A stretch of 64,000 bases of DNA, taken from an uncultured Clostridia bacterium. Lineage in GTDB: Bacteria > Bacillota > Clostridia > Christensenellales > CAG-917. A program made the translations under genes and the position numbers. Shown piece after piece: positions 52,381 through 62,829 of this stretch (its first letter is position 1; every line of letters starts with the position of its first letter). The DNA is taken from NCBI GenBank assembly GCA_947581925.1, contig CANPWB010000003.1, positions 1 to 64,000 on the forward strand. The letters run 5' to 3'. The notes below the pieces were generated by a model. The model worked only from the letters and a program-made list of their open reading frames with translations. It searched no databases and was not told where the DNA came from.

Positions 52381-52517
52381 CCGAAAAACCATTTCTCAAA
52401 ACTGTCGCAGGCACATCTTCACGACGAAAGATGATCAAAATCAATGTGATTTTTATGTTTGTATAAAATAAATCACGGCGCACATACTAGCCATAGCACA
52501 AAAAAGGAGGTGCATTT

Positions 52518-52754
52518 ATGGACGAAAACAATATTGTGAGAAAGCTCGCTCAGCTTACAAACATGAATGTGATGGTGCTTTTCATACTGATTTCTTTCCT
52601 CGCTCTGTCGATCGGACTTGCATTCTATTTCCTTGTCCCGGGCAGCGTTGGCTACGGCGTCGGCATCACGATGTTTATAGTGGCGTCACTTCTGTTTGTG
52701 ATCGGAGAGATCAACTATTTTATGAAGTCGAAACGCATCGATTGGCAAAACTAA
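52518..52754 (+). CDS. Small hypothetical membrane protein (78 aa)
   Basis: AAAGGAGG RBS; two hydrophobic segments. Confidence 0.75.
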   Translation: MDENNIVRKLAQLTNMNVMVLFILISFLALSIGLAFYFLVPGSVGYGVGITMFIVASLLFVIGEINYFMKSKRIDWQN

Positions 52755-52839
52755 AGAGACAAGCAAAAAAATCGCGCGCCCGTACACATGTGCAGACGCC
52801 CGATTTTTTTGTTTTCCGCAATTTGATGGAGCCCCAAGT

Positions 52840-53240
52840 ATACCCCACAAAAACACTGCGTATTTTTGCGGGGACCCCGATCTAAAACCCCATAAAACCG
52901 CTGCGCAATTTTATGGGGACCCCGATCTAAAACCCCACGAAATCACTGCGTAATTTCGTGGGGGACCCCGATATAGCTCAGACAAAGGTAACGTAAATCA
53001 CTCAGACAAAACGTCCGTCAATATCAAATTCTCACGCAGGAGTTTTGACACTTGAAATCAATCAAAAAACGCGCAAATGTAGTGACTTTTGCCACTACAT
53101 TTGCGCGTTTTTAGCTTGGGATCGCAAAGGGCAAAGCGCCCTTTGCCGAGGTGTGGAGCAGAGCTCCATCTGGGGCGTGCAGGGCGAGTAGCCCTGCGTG
53201 GGGCGACGAAGTCCCTTGCCGAGGTGTGGAGCAGAGCTCC
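52840..53240. repeat. Composite intergenic repeat region with three GGGGTCCCC-type stem-loops and GC hairpins
   Basis: accccacaaaaacactgcgtatttttgcggggacc, accccataaaaccgctgcgcaattttatggggacc, accccacgaaatcactgcgtaatttcgtgggggacc. Confidence 0.8.
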
Positions 53241-53303
53241 ACGAATAGCATAAGGTCGTAAAATGCGCTTGCAATTTTGGGGGAGGGGGATTATGATAGA
53301 GGC

Positions 53304-54122
53304 ATGACAAAGAGAGTACTTGTGATCGCAGACATGTGCACGGTGGGACAATGCTCGCTGTCCGTTGCGCTGCCCATACTTTCCGCATGCGGGGCGGAGG
53401 CGTGTCCTTTGCCCATCGCGCTACTCTCAGCCCACTCTGTGGGATTTGAGGGATATTCGCGCAATTCGATGTTTAAAGAGGCGAATGAGGCACTTAAAAG
53501 CCTTGTTTTGTCAAATACGCGCTTTGACGCGGTGTTTTCCATGTATCTGGGCGGCGCGAAGGAGGTTATGCTCGCGGAGGACGCGGGAGAGCTGCTCAAA
53601 GACGGCGGAATGAGGATCGTTGACCCCGCTATGGCGGACTTTGGGACGTTGTATCCCGACCTTGACGGGACGCTTGTCGAGGAGACGGCTACGCTTATCG
53701 CGGGGGCGGACGTAGTCACGCCAAACCTCACGGAGGCGTGCTTGCTTGCGAAGGCGCAGTATCGCGAGAGCTATGACGAGGCGTTTGTGCTTGGGCTCGC
53801 GCGCACGATAAAGAATGAGCTCGGCGGGGAAAAAGTCGTCGTAACGGGGGTAACGCTAGAGGACGGCAGGATAGGCGCGTATGCCTACGACGGCAAGCGG
53901 GGCAAGTACTTCGCGCACAGGGCGGAGGCGCGCGTCTGCCATGGTGCGGGCGACGTATTTTCAAGCGCATTGACGGGCAAATTGCTTGCGGGAGTCCCCT
54001 TCTTCGACAGCGTGAAAGCGGCGGAAGAGTTCACTTATGCCGCCATTCTCGCTACGCTTGACGACCCCGAACATTTTTACGGCCTGCACTTTGAAAAATG
54101 CCTCTCCATGTTGATGAAATGA
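53304..54122 (+). CDS. Pyridoxamine/pyridoxal kinase family protein
   Basis: IADMCTVGQCSLSVALPILSACG, DVVTPNLTEACLL, CHGAGDVFSSALTGKLLAG. Confidence 0.85.
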   Translation: MTKRVLVIADMCTVGQCSLSVALPILSACGAEACPLPIALLSAHSVGFEGYSRNSMFKEANEALKSLVLSNTRFDAVFSMYLGGAKEVMLAEDAGELLKDGGMRIVDPAMADFGTLYPDLDGTLVEETATLIAGADVVTPNLTEACLLAKAQYRESYDEAFVLGLARTIKNELGGEKVVVTGVTLEDGRIGAYAYDGKRGKYFAHRAEARVCHGAGDVFSSALTGKLLAGVPFFDSVKAAEEFTYAAILATLDDPEHFYGLHFEKCLSMLMK

Positions 54123-54139
54123 GCATTAACGAATTGGCG

Positions 54140-54480
54140 TTTTAAAGACACGCACAATGTACCAGGGGATTCCTCGACTTCGCTACGCTCCGCTCGGAAT
54201 GACAATAGTTGTCATGCTGAGTTTGTCGAAACATCCCCCTGTTTTACCCCACAAAAACACCGTGTGTTTTTGTGGGATAAAAGGAAGCAATCCCTGGTCT
54301 TAGCAAATAACTCAGACTATATTTCCGTAAATATCAAATTCTCACGCAGGAGTTTTGGCACTTGCAATCAAATTCAAAATGCGCGAACTAGTGACAAAAG
54401 TCACGACATTCGCGCATTTTTAGCTTGGGGTGCAGGGGACGAAGTCCCTTGCCGGAGAGTGGGGCAGCGCCCCAAAAATA
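54140..54480. repeat. Composite intergenic repeat region
   Basis: cgacttcgctacgctccgctcggaatgaca; ccccacaaaaacaccgtgtgtttttgtggga; aaaatgcgcgaactagtgac hairpin. Confidence 0.75.
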
Positions 54481-54485
54481 GTTCG

Positions 54486-54983
54486 TCAGATGTTCAGAAT
54501 GTAGGTGAGGGTGGGCACAAACGCTCCCTTTGAGATGAGCGCGCGAATGTCGTCTTTTGTCAGCCATTTGACTTGCGCGACTTCGTCCGTCGTAGCGCGA
54601 GAAAGGTCGACTTCGCCGTCATAGCGAAAATTCCACGCCTCTAGGATATCCTTGAATTTTTTGCCGTTTTCGACGCCACGCACCTTTGTGAAAAGCAATT
54701 TTCCGCATTTTGGGTCAAGATCCACCCCGACTTCTTCCTTCGTCTCGCGTAAAGCGCCCTGAAGTCCGTCCTCACCCGCAAGTACGGAGCCGCCTTGGCA
54801 TTCCCACATGAGCGGGAAAGTGGGGCGGGAAGCCGCGCGTTGAGAAATGAGGTATTTTCCTTCGCCGTTTTGTATCCAGATGTGAACGACAAGGTGATAT
54901 GCCCCCTCGGGCAGATCCTCGCCGCGGACGATCGTGGCGCCGAGTTTGACTTTATTTTTGTCATAAAGATCCCAAACTTCCAT
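54486..54983 (-). CDS. NUDIX hydrolase
   Basis: GGSVLAGEDGLQGALRETKEEVGVDL Nudix box. Confidence 0.95.
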   Translation of the reverse strand: MEVWDLYDKNKVKLGATIVRGEDLPEGAYHLVVHIWIQNGEGKYLISQRAASRPTFPLMWECQGGSVLAGEDGLQGALRETKEEVGVDLDPKCGKLLFTKVRGVENGKKFKDILEAWNFRYDGEVDLSRATTDEVAQVKWLTKDDIRALISKGAFVPTLTYILNI

Positions 54984-55086
54984 ATGTTTATCCTCTCGTA
55001 AAGATTTTTTTTATCATATGCGCCCGCCGCATGCGAAAAGTTGCGCCGACGGCGAAGGGAGCAAGCGTTTCAACCGCAAGCAAGTC

Positions 55087-55530
55087 TTATTTCTCACCCG
55101 TGGAGCCGAAACCGCCCTCGCCGCGCGAAGTCTGTCCGAGGGAGTCCGTCTCATCAAATACGGCGGTGACATAGGGCGTAAAGACGATTTGCGCTATGCG
55201 CTCCCCGTCATCCACCGTCTGCGGCGTGAGGGAGTGATTGTGAAGGGAGACGATTATCTCACCGCGGTAGTCGCTGTCCACGACGCCCACCTTGTTTGCG
55301 GGGGCGAGGCCGCGTTTCGAGGCAAGCCCGCTGCGCGCGTACACGAGTCCTACAAGCCCGTCGGGTATTTCGAGCGACAGCCCCGTATGTACAAACACCG
55401 TCTCGCCCGGCGCGATGGTCAAGCTTTGCGCGTTGAGGCAAGCGTACAGGTCCGCGCCCGCGGCGCATGCCGTGCCGTAGGAGGGGAGTTTTGCGTCTTC
55501 TCTCAATTTTTTGACTTTTACTTTCGTCAT
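55087..55530 (-). CDS. dut: dUTP diphosphatase
   Basis: GTACAAGADLYAC, YARSGLASKRGL, GVVDSDYRGEI, GERIAQIVF, RGEGGFGSTG. Confidence 0.95.
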   Translation of the reverse strand: MTKVKVKKLREDAKLPSYGTACAAGADLYACLNAQSLTIAPGETVFVHTGLSLEIPDGLVGLVYARSGLASKRGLAPANKVGVVDSDYRGEIIVSLHNHSLTPQTVDDGERIAQIVFTPYVTAVFDETDSLGQTSRGEGGFGSTGEK

Positions 55531-55682
55531 AATTTCTCCGATATGTTGTGATGTTGATTTTGCGAAGCTCGCGTTTTGCTTTGCTTCGGCAAGCGCAGGG
55601 TAAGCGCAAAAAATATTCGCGTCATAGCCCGTTGCCTCAAAAAACGCGACATGTATCAAGTTTTTTGCGAGACAGGGCGCGC

Positions 55683-55943
55683 TTATTTGTTTTTCAACCG
55701 CGCAAACAGACCCTGCTTTTGATAGGGGCGCTCCTCTTTTTGTAGCACGGCATAGCCCTCCGCCTCTATCGCTTTCACGACGACGTCCGTATCGAGGTCG
55801 TCATCAAGCACGACATCAACTTTGCCGCTCGTATGCGACGCTTTTACGCTCTTGACGTTTGCCGCCTTGCGTACGGCGTCCGCGACATGCGCCTCGCACG
55901 CGCCGCACATCATGCCGTCCACTTTGAGCACAAGTTCTTTCAT
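55683..55943 (-). CDS. Heavy-metal-associated (HMA) domain protein, CopZ-like
   Basis: LKVDGMMCGACEAHVADAVRKAANVKSVKAS; ATGA overlap with copA stop. Confidence 0.9.
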   Translation of the reverse strand: MKELVLKVDGMMCGACEAHVADAVRKAANVKSVKASHTSGKVDVVLDDDLDTDVVVKAIEAEGYAVLQKEERPYQKQGLFARLKNK

Positions 55944-58630
55944 TCTTTCACCTCGTAGCCCGCGTCCTCTATTGCGATTTTTACGGCGTCGAGGCTTGCG
56001 CCCTCCTCAAGTACGAGCGTAGCTGTCCCTGCCGCGAGGTCAACGTCTGCGCTCTTCACGCCGTTTACGCCAAGGCACGCCTTTGTAACGTGCTTGACGC
56101 AGTGGTCACACATCATACCTTCAACTTTAAGCACTACAGTTTTCATTTTTGTACCATCCTCCGATATATTTTGCTTGGAGGCGTTCGCCTCCGGATCTTG
56201 ATCTTTTTGTTCCGTTTCGGGCGCTTCGCCGCGCGCATTCTCGTTTGCGGGAGAGTCTTCATCAAAAACTTGCGCTACTTCCGCGATTTTATCGTTCGTA
56301 TCTGCCGTAGAGGTTCTGTCGCTCGCGTTTTCAAAAGAGGGAAGAGACTTTTCGCCCTCGGCGGGGACGGAGCCTTGCTTGACCTTGAAGAAGTTTATCG
56401 TGAGCGCGTTGAGCACTACGGACACGCTGGATATGCTCATCGCAAGCGAACCTATCATGGGGTTTATCATGAGGTCGGAGCGGATGTACGAGAACGCGCC
56501 CGTGGCGAATATCACGCATACACAGTTGTAAAAGAATGCCCAGAAAAGCCCGAGTTTTATCGTATTCAGCGTGCGTTTGGAGAGCGCGATGACGTTGAGC
56601 ACGTCCATAAGGTCGTCGCGCAGCAGCACGATATCCGCGCTTTCCGTCGCAATGTCGCTCCCGCCGCCTATCGCTATGCCGAGGTCGGCGCTTGCGAGGG
56701 CAGGGGCGTCATTTACGCCGTCGCCCACCATGGCGACGAGGTGTTTATCGTCCGATTTGAGGCTGTTGACGACGGCTTGTTTATCTTCGGGGCGCACGTC
56801 CGATATGACCTCGTCCACGCCCACTTCCGCCGCTATGACTTCCGCCGTAGCGCGATTGTCGCCCGTCAGCATCACGACTTTTATGCCCTTAGCCTTTAGC
56901 AGGCGCACCGCCTCCGCGGACGTGGGTTTGACCTCGTCCTTGACGGACAGCGTAGCCACGGCATGCCCGTTCGCGGACAGTATGAGCGGAGTTTTGCCCT
57001 CCGTCGCCCACTTTTTGGCGAGGGACAGCTCTTCCTCGCTCACTCCCGCTTCAAGCGCGTAGTTTATGTTGCCGATGTGATAGGTCGCGCCGTTCACGGT
57101 CGCCGTCAGCCCTTTGCCGGGCAGGGCGGCATAGCTTGATATGTCGAGGAGCGTCGCGCCCTTTTCCTTTGCGTATTCGACGACTGCCAGCGCGAGCGGG
57201 TGCTCCGATCTGTTCTCCATGGAATAGATGATGTCAAGCGCGCCGTCCGTAGCGCTTTCAAAGTCCACGACTTTGGGCTTGCCGCGGGTAATTGTGCCCG
57301 TCTTGTCCAAAACTACGGTTTTGATGAGGTGTGCTTTTTCGAGTATCTCCGCGTTTTTGATGAGCAGCCCGTTTGCCGCGCCCTTGCCCGTACCCACCAT
57401 TATGGCGACGGGAGTCGCGAGACCGAGCGCGCAGGGGCAGGCTATGACTACGACGGTGATAGCGAAGTTGAGCGCCCTCTCGAAAGTCGCGCCCGCTATG
57501 AGGTTTGCGGCGAACGTGACTAAGGCGATAGCGAAAATTATGGGCACGAAAACGCCGGATATCTTGTCCGCGAGCTTGGATATGGGCGCCTTTGAATTGC
57601 TCGCCTCGTCCACAAGGCGTATGATGTTGGCTATCGACGTGTCCTCGCCGACTTTGCTCGCGCGCATTTTGAAATAGCCCGCCGCGAGCGTTGTGGAAGA
57701 GAATACTTCGTCCCCGACGCTCTTGAACACGGGGATGCTCTCGCCCGTTATGTTGGACTGGTCGAGGGAGCCGTTGCCCTCCGTTATCACGCCGTCAACG
57801 GGGACGCTCTCGCCCGCGCGTACAATAAGTATATCGCCGACTTTTACGTCCTCGGCGGCTATCTCGACTTCCTCGCCGCCGCTCAGCAGCGTCGCGCGCT
57901 TGGGGGCGAGGTCCATTATCTTCGTTATGGCGTCCGTCGTGCGTTTTTTTGAAAGTCCCTCAAGATATTTGCCGAGGCTTACGAGCGTGAGTATCATTCC
58001 GGCGGATTCAAAATACAGGCTGTCGTGATAGGTGTGCAGCACCCCCGTCCACTTCTCGGCGTCAACGCCGCCCGCTATGCGCGCCTCGGCATAGGACAGC
58101 ACAAAGAGCGCGAATACGCCGTACAGCACGGACGCGGACGCACCCACCGCGATGAGCGAGTCCATATTCGGCTTGCCTTTAAATAACTTTTTGAAACCCG
58201 AAACGAAATATCTGTTGTAAATGAGGAGTATGGGCGTCACAAGCACGAGCTGTATGAGCGCGAACCCCACGGGATTTTGCATATGGTCGAGAAAGGACGG
58301 CGCGGGAAAGCCCCACATCATGTTGCCCATACTGAAATACATCAGAACGAGCAGCAAAACTATGGAGACGACAAGTTTCAAAAGCGCGTAGTCCTTTTTG
58401 TCTTGGACGGGAGCCGCGCTCTCGCCCTCGGGGTACGTCTTATAGCCCGCCTCTTCTACGGCGGCGGAAATGACGGCAGGGGAAAGCGAGGCGTCGCACT
58501 CCACCACCATATTGTTTTTGAGCAGGTTGACGTTTACGCTCTTTACGCCCGCTACGCCTTCCACCGCTTTTTGCACATGCGACTGACACGCGGCACACGT
58601 CATACCTTCAACTGAAAATTTCCTTTTCAA
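55940..58630 (-). CDS. copA: Copper-translocating P-type ATPase with N- and C-terminal HMA domains
   Basis: GMTCAACQSHV, CPCALGLATPVAIMVGTG, DKTGTITRGKP, GDGVNDAPALASADLGIAIG; C-terminal KVEGMMCDHCVKHV. Confidence 0.95.
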   Translation of the reverse strand: MKRKFSVEGMTCAACQSHVQKAVEGVAGVKSVNVNLLKNNMVVECDASLSPAVISAAVEEAGYKTYPEGESAAPVQDKKDYALLKLVVSIVLLLVLMYFSMGNMMWGFPAPSFLDHMQNPVGFALIQLVLVTPILLIYNRYFVSGFKKLFKGKPNMDSLIAVGASASVLYGVFALFVLSYAEARIAGGVDAEKWTGVLHTYHDSLYFESAGMILTLVSLGKYLEGLSKKRTTDAITKIMDLAPKRATLLSGGEEVEIAAEDVKVGDILIVRAGESVPVDGVITEGNGSLDQSNITGESIPVFKSVGDEVFSSTTLAAGYFKMRASKVGEDTSIANIIRLVDEASNSKAPISKLADKISGVFVPIIFAIALVTFAANLIAGATFERALNFAITVVVIACPCALGLATPVAIMVGTGKGAANGLLIKNAEILEKAHLIKTVVLDKTGTITRGKPKVVDFESATDGALDIIYSMENRSEHPLALAVVEYAKEKGATLLDISSYAALPGKGLTATVNGATYHIGNINYALEAGVSEEELSLAKKWATEGKTPLILSANGHAVATLSVKDEVKPTSAEAVRLLKAKGIKVVMLTGDNRATAEVIAAEVGVDEVISDVRPEDKQAVVNSLKSDDKHLVAMVGDGVNDAPALASADLGIAIGGGSDIATESADIVLLRDDLMDVLNVIALSKRTLNTIKLGLFWAFFYNCVCVIFATGAFSYIRSDLMINPMIGSLAMSISSVSVVLNALTINFFKVKQGSVPAEGEKSLPSFENASDRTSTADTNDKIAEVAQVFDEDSPANENARGEAPETEQKDQDPEANASKQNISEDGTKMKTVVLKVEGMMCDHCVKHVTKACLGVNGVKSADVDLAAGTATLVLEEGASLDAVKIAIEDAGYEVKE

Positions 58631-58977
58631 TGCATAAACCTCTTGAACAGCATGAGCACCTCGTCAACGGAGCCATCCTCGCCCGCTTTGATGTCCCGCA
58701 CTACGCAGCCGCGCATATGCTGTTCCAAAATATATGTAGATATGCTCTTGACCGCGCTGTCGATGGCGCTGAGTTGCATGAGCACGTCCTCGCAATATCT
58801 GTCCTCGTCTATCATACGCTTTACGCCGCCGAGCTGTCCTATGACGCGGTTGAGTCTGCCGTCGATATAGTGCTTCTCTTTTTCGCTGCGCACGGTCTTG
58901 CGCACTTCGCCCTCTACTACGCAGCCGCAGGGCGCTGTCGTTTTCGTTGTCTCTTTCACATTGTTGCCTTTTTTCAT
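58627..58977 (-). CDS. csoR: CsoR/FrmR-family metal-sensing repressor
   Basis: DGRLNRVIGQLGGVKRMIDEDRYCEDVLMQLSAIDSAVKSISTYILEQHMRGCV. Confidence 0.92.
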   Translation of the reverse strand: MKKGNNVKETTKTTAPCGCVVEGEVRKTVRSEKEKHYIDGRLNRVIGQLGGVKRMIDEDRYCEDVLMQLSAIDSAVKSISTYILEQHMRGCVVRDIKAGEDGSVDEVLMLFKRFMH

Positions 58978-59016
58978 AATTTTTCTCCCTTGCTCTTTAT
59001 CGAGCATAGCAATTAT

Positions 59017-59033
59017 ATACCCGTCGCGGGTAT
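59017..59033. promoter_or_regulatory. Putative CsoR operator (ATACCCG-tcg-CGGGTAT)
   Basis: Perfect 7-bp inverted repeat about 40 bp upstream of csoR start, GGGTA half-sites. Confidence 0.7.
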
Positions 59034-59296
59034 GTGTCAACAGGAAATCGAAAAGTTTTCGGAAAATTTTGACCGAGTAAATATATATTTTATGCGGCTG
59101 AAAACAAAAAGTTGAAAAATTTTTAGGATTTTTGGGTATTTTCTGCGTATATATAAATAGTCGGAAAAAACAGAGCGGGCAAATCTCGGGCGCAGCGCCC
59201 AAAGTACTCCGCATGCAAAACGCATAGGTTTTTACCCGCGCACATACGGATAAGTCGGCAAAAGCGAGTATCGCCGCTAAAAACAGGAAGGAGAGT

Positions 59297-61093
59297 ATGA
59301 GTCAAGGCTTCACCCCGGAGTTTTTGGAAGAGCTCAAATACAAGTGCGACATCGTAGAGATAATTTCGCAGTACGTGCCTTTGCAGAAGAAGGGAGGGCG
59401 CTATTTCGGATGCTGTCCCTTCCACAACGAAAAGACGGGCTCGTTCTGCGTAAATCAGGCGGAAGGCTTTTATCATTGCTTCGGCTGCGGCGCAAGCGGG
59501 GACGTCATCAAGTTTATACAGGAGATAGAATCCGTCAGCTTTTTTGACGCGGTGAAATATCTTGCGGACAAGGTGGGTATGCCTCTGCCCGAATTCAAGA
59601 TAGACCCCGAGTACGGCAAGAAAAAGGAGAGGCGCGACACTTTGAAGTCGGTCATGCGCGACGCCGCGCTATATTATCGCAACAACCTTCTCGACCCCGA
59701 AAAGGGTAAGGCGGCAAGGGAGTATCTTTCGGCGCGCGGGCTGGGCGATGACGCGTCAAAGCGCTATGGGCTGGGGCTGTCTCTCGACTATGACGGCATG
59801 GTGAACTATCTGAGGTACAAAAACTATACGCTTGCGGACCTCTTCGATTGCGGGCTCATCTCGAGCAAGGAAAATCCCTTTGACGCGTTTGCAAACAGGA
59901 TAATCGTGCCGATAATCAATTCTATGGACGAAGTCGTGGCTTTTGGCGGGCGCATATATCATGGCGAGACGGACGTCGCAAAATACAAAAACTCCACAAA
60001 TACGCCGCTTTTCGACAAGGGGCACATAATATTCGGGCTCAACTACGTCAAGCGCGATCGCAAGCAGGGCGAAGTCTTGGAGCGGCTCATACTCGTCGAG
60101 GGATATATGGACGTCATCGCGCTCGGCGCGGCTGGGATATACGGCGCGGTCGCGGGCATGGGCACGGCGCTCACCGAGGGGCAGGCGAGGGATCTGAGAC
60201 GCCTCTCCGAGCGGATATACGTGTGCTATGACGGCGACGGCGCGGGACAGAAAGCGACGGGCAAAAACCTCGATACGCTCACGGCGGCGGGGCTGGACGT
60301 AAGAGTCGTCACGCTGCCCGACGGCAAGGACCCCGACGAGACAGTGCGCAGCGAGGGGAAAGAAGGCTTTTTGAAATATCTCGACGCGGCGCTCCCGGTC
60401 ATCGAATACAAGCTGAAACTTATAGAAAAAGCGAGCGAGCTCTCCTCTCTCGACGGCAGGGCGAAGTATGCGCGTGAGGCGGCAAAATTGCTCAAAACCA
60501 TAGATGACAGGACGCAAAGGGCAGTTTATGCATCGATTGTGTCAAAAAAGAGCGGACTTAGCGAGGAGCAGCTCGAGACGTCGATAACGGGCATAAGGTC
60601 GGGCGCGCAAAACCTCGATCCGCCTTCGAGGCGGCCTATGACGAGCGGAGGCGCGGTGGAAGTGAGACAGGCGGACGCGCGCGAGCTGAGGGCGGCGAGA
60701 GTAGTGCTCGCCTCGCTCGTGAGAAAGAGGGAGTACGCGGATATCTCGCTTGTGAAAAAGGCGTGGCTGCCCATGGCAGTGCACGTGATGATATTCGAGG
60801 CGCTATGCGAAAACAAAGATTTCTCGATAGGTAGCATTTATAGCTATGTGGAACCGGACGCGGAGGTGGACAAGATAGTAGGGCAGCAGCTCCCCGAGGA
60901 CGGGGCGACGGCAAAGAAACTGTATGACGACTGCCTCATCTGCATCGCGGACGGCTACATCTCGGCGCGGCTCAAAGCGCTCAACGCGAAATACGGTTCA
61001 TTGACCGATCCCGAAGAGAAGAATGCTACGGTTTTTGAGATAGCAAAGTTGCAAAAACAATTGGGCTCTCGGTCGATAACGGATAAACAATAA
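59297..61093 (+). CDS. dnaG: DNA primase
   Basis: CPFHNEKTGSFCVNQAEGFYHCFGCGASGDVIKFI zinc finger; Toprim LILVEGYMDVIAL, CYDGDGAGQKA. Confidence 0.97.
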   Translation: MSQGFTPEFLEELKYKCDIVEIISQYVPLQKKGGRYFGCCPFHNEKTGSFCVNQAEGFYHCFGCGASGDVIKFIQEIESVSFFDAVKYLADKVGMPLPEFKIDPEYGKKKERRDTLKSVMRDAALYYRNNLLDPEKGKAAREYLSARGLGDDASKRYGLGLSLDYDGMVNYLRYKNYTLADLFDCGLISSKENPFDAFANRIIVPIINSMDEVVAFGGRIYHGETDVAKYKNSTNTPLFDKGHIIFGLNYVKRDRKQGEVLERLILVEGYMDVIALGAAGIYGAVAGMGTALTEGQARDLRRLSERIYVCYDGDGAGQKATGKNLDTLTAAGLDVRVVTLPDGKDPDETVRSEGKEGFLKYLDAALPVIEYKLKLIEKASELSSLDGRAKYAREAAKLLKTIDDRTQRAVYASIVSKKSGLSEEQLETSITGIRSGAQNLDPPSRRPMTSGGAVEVRQADARELRAARVVLASLVRKREYADISLVKKAWLPMAVHVMIFEALCENKDFSIGSIYSYVEPDAEVDKIVGQQLPEDGATAKKLYDDCLICIADGYISARLKALNAKYGSLTDPEEKNATVFEIAKLQKQLGSRSITDKQ

Positions 61094-61111
61094 AGGAGGA
61101 AGATCAAGAAA

Positions 61112-62158
61112 ATGGAAAGAGAACAGCTTTTGAAACAGGAGATCGACAAACTCATCGAGGCGAACAAGGAAAAAGGGTCCGTCAGCGAAGAGGAGATAAT
61201 GAAAAAACTCGAGCATATCAACGCTACGGCGGAGGATATGGAAGTCGTATTCAAGGCTCTCGCGGACGCGGGAATAACCTTGATCGAGGCGCAGGAGGAG
61301 GACATCACCGACATTTCCTCCATGCCCGACGGGACGGTGGACGACTCCGTTAAGATTTACCTTAAAGAGATAGGCAAAGTGCCGCTGCTCACCGCGGAGC
61401 AGGAGATAGAGCTTGCAAAGCGCATGGAGGCGGGCGACGAGAAGGCGAAAGCTACTTTGAGCGAGGCGAACCTCAGGCTCGTCGTGTCCATCGCGAAGAG
61501 ATATGTCGGGCGCGGCATGCAATTCCTCGACCTCATACAAGAGGGCAATATGGGGCTCATGAAGGCGGTGGACAAATTCGACTACACCAAGGGCTTCAAA
61601 TTTTCCACATACGCGACGTGGTGGATAAGGCAGTCCATAACGCGCGCCATAGCGGATCAAGCGAGGACGATACGTATCCCCGTGCACATGGTGGAGACGA
61701 TAAACAAGCAGGTGCGCGCGACAAGACATCTCCTTCAACAGCTTGGGCGCGAACCCAGCCCCGAGGAGATCGCGGAGTATCTCGGCTGCCCCGTGGAGCG
61801 CGTGCGCGAGATACAGAAGATAGCGCAGGATCCCGTCTCCCTCGAGACCCCGATAGGCGAGGAGGAGGACAGCCACCTCGGCGACTTCATAGAGGACAAT
61901 ACCGCGCTTTCTCCAAGCGACGTCGCCGAGAGCAATATGCTCAAAGAACAGCTCATCCAAGTGCTCAACACCCTCACCCCGCGCGAGGAAAAGGTGCTAC
62001 GCTTGAGATACGGGCTTGACGACAGCCACCCCCGCACCCTCGAGGAAGTGGGCAAGGAATTCAACGTCACGCGCGAGCGCATACGCCAGATAGAGGCGAA
62101 GGCGCTTCGCAAGCTGCGTCACCCCAACCGCCTCAAAAAGCTCAAGGACTTTGACTGA
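61112..62158 (+). CDS. rpoD: RNA polymerase primary sigma factor
   Basis: [64 protein letters not shown]. Confidence 0.97.
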   Translation: MEREQLLKQEIDKLIEANKEKGSVSEEEIMKKLEHINATAEDMEVVFKALADAGITLIEAQEEDITDISSMPDGTVDDSVKIYLKEIGKVPLLTAEQEIELAKRMEAGDEKAKATLSEANLRLVVSIAKRYVGRGMQFLDLIQEGNMGLMKAVDKFDYTKGFKFSTYATWWIRQSITRAIADQARTIRIPVHMVETINKQVRATRHLLQQLGREPSPEEIAEYLGCPVERVREIQKIAQDPVSLETPIGEEEDSHLGDFIEDNTALSPSDVAESNMLKEQLIQVLNTLTPREEKVLRLRYGLDDSHPRTLEEVGKEFNVTRERIRQIEAKALRKLRHPNRLKKLKDFD

Positions 62159-62826
62159 TGCCGATACGACTCGATGAAAGACTTTCCGCAGTCGCTTCCC
62201 TCGTCAAAGGGGGGAGCGTGGCGGACATAGGTTGCGACCACGGCAAACTCGCCTACTTTCTTGTCTCGACGGACAGGGCAAAAAAAGTCGTCGCGACGGA
62301 CATAAGCGAGCAGAGCCTTAAAAAGGCGAGGGACCTCGTGCTTGAAAACGGCGCGGACGAGCTTGTGGACATACGCCTCGGCGACGGGCTTGCGCCCATA
62401 AAGAGCGGCGAGGTGGATACCGTCGTCATAGCGGGGCTGGGCGGCGACGTCATATCCGAAATAATATCGCGCGCGCATGAGGACGGCAAGAGGTTTGAGG
62501 GATACATACTCTCGCCCAACACGCACCCCGAAAAGGTGCGCCGCACGCTTATGAGCGTGGGACAAAAGATATATTTCGACAGCGCGGTGGAATGCGCGGG
62601 CAAGCTGTACACCGTTATCGCCTCGAGCGAGGGCGAGGACAGTTTGAGCGAACTTCAACAGGCTTTCGGAGCGTTTTACAAAAGTGACGCTGACTTTGTC
62701 TGCAGGGCGGAAAAAGAATTGAATTATACGGAAGAATTGCTTGCATCGGGGGCTATATCCGACAAGCTGAAAAAGAGGACGGAAATGCTGAAAACCGCAC
62801 TTAATGACTGCAAAATAGAGAGATAA
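62158..62826 (+). CDS. trmK: tRNA (adenine22-N1)-methyltransferase
   Basis: VADIGCDHGKLAYFLVS, VVIAGLGGDVISEIIS, next to rpoD. Confidence 0.9.
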   Translation: MPIRLDERLSAVASLVKGGSVADIGCDHGKLAYFLVSTDRAKKVVATDISEQSLKKARDLVLENGADELVDIRLGDGLAPIKSGEVDTVVIAGLGGDVISEIISRAHEDGKRFEGYILSPNTHPEKVRRTLMSVGQKIYFDSAVECAGKLYTVIASSEGEDSLSELQQAFGAFYKSDADFVCRAEKELNYTEELLASGAISDKLKKRTEMLKTALNDCKIER

Positions 62827-62829
62827 AGT

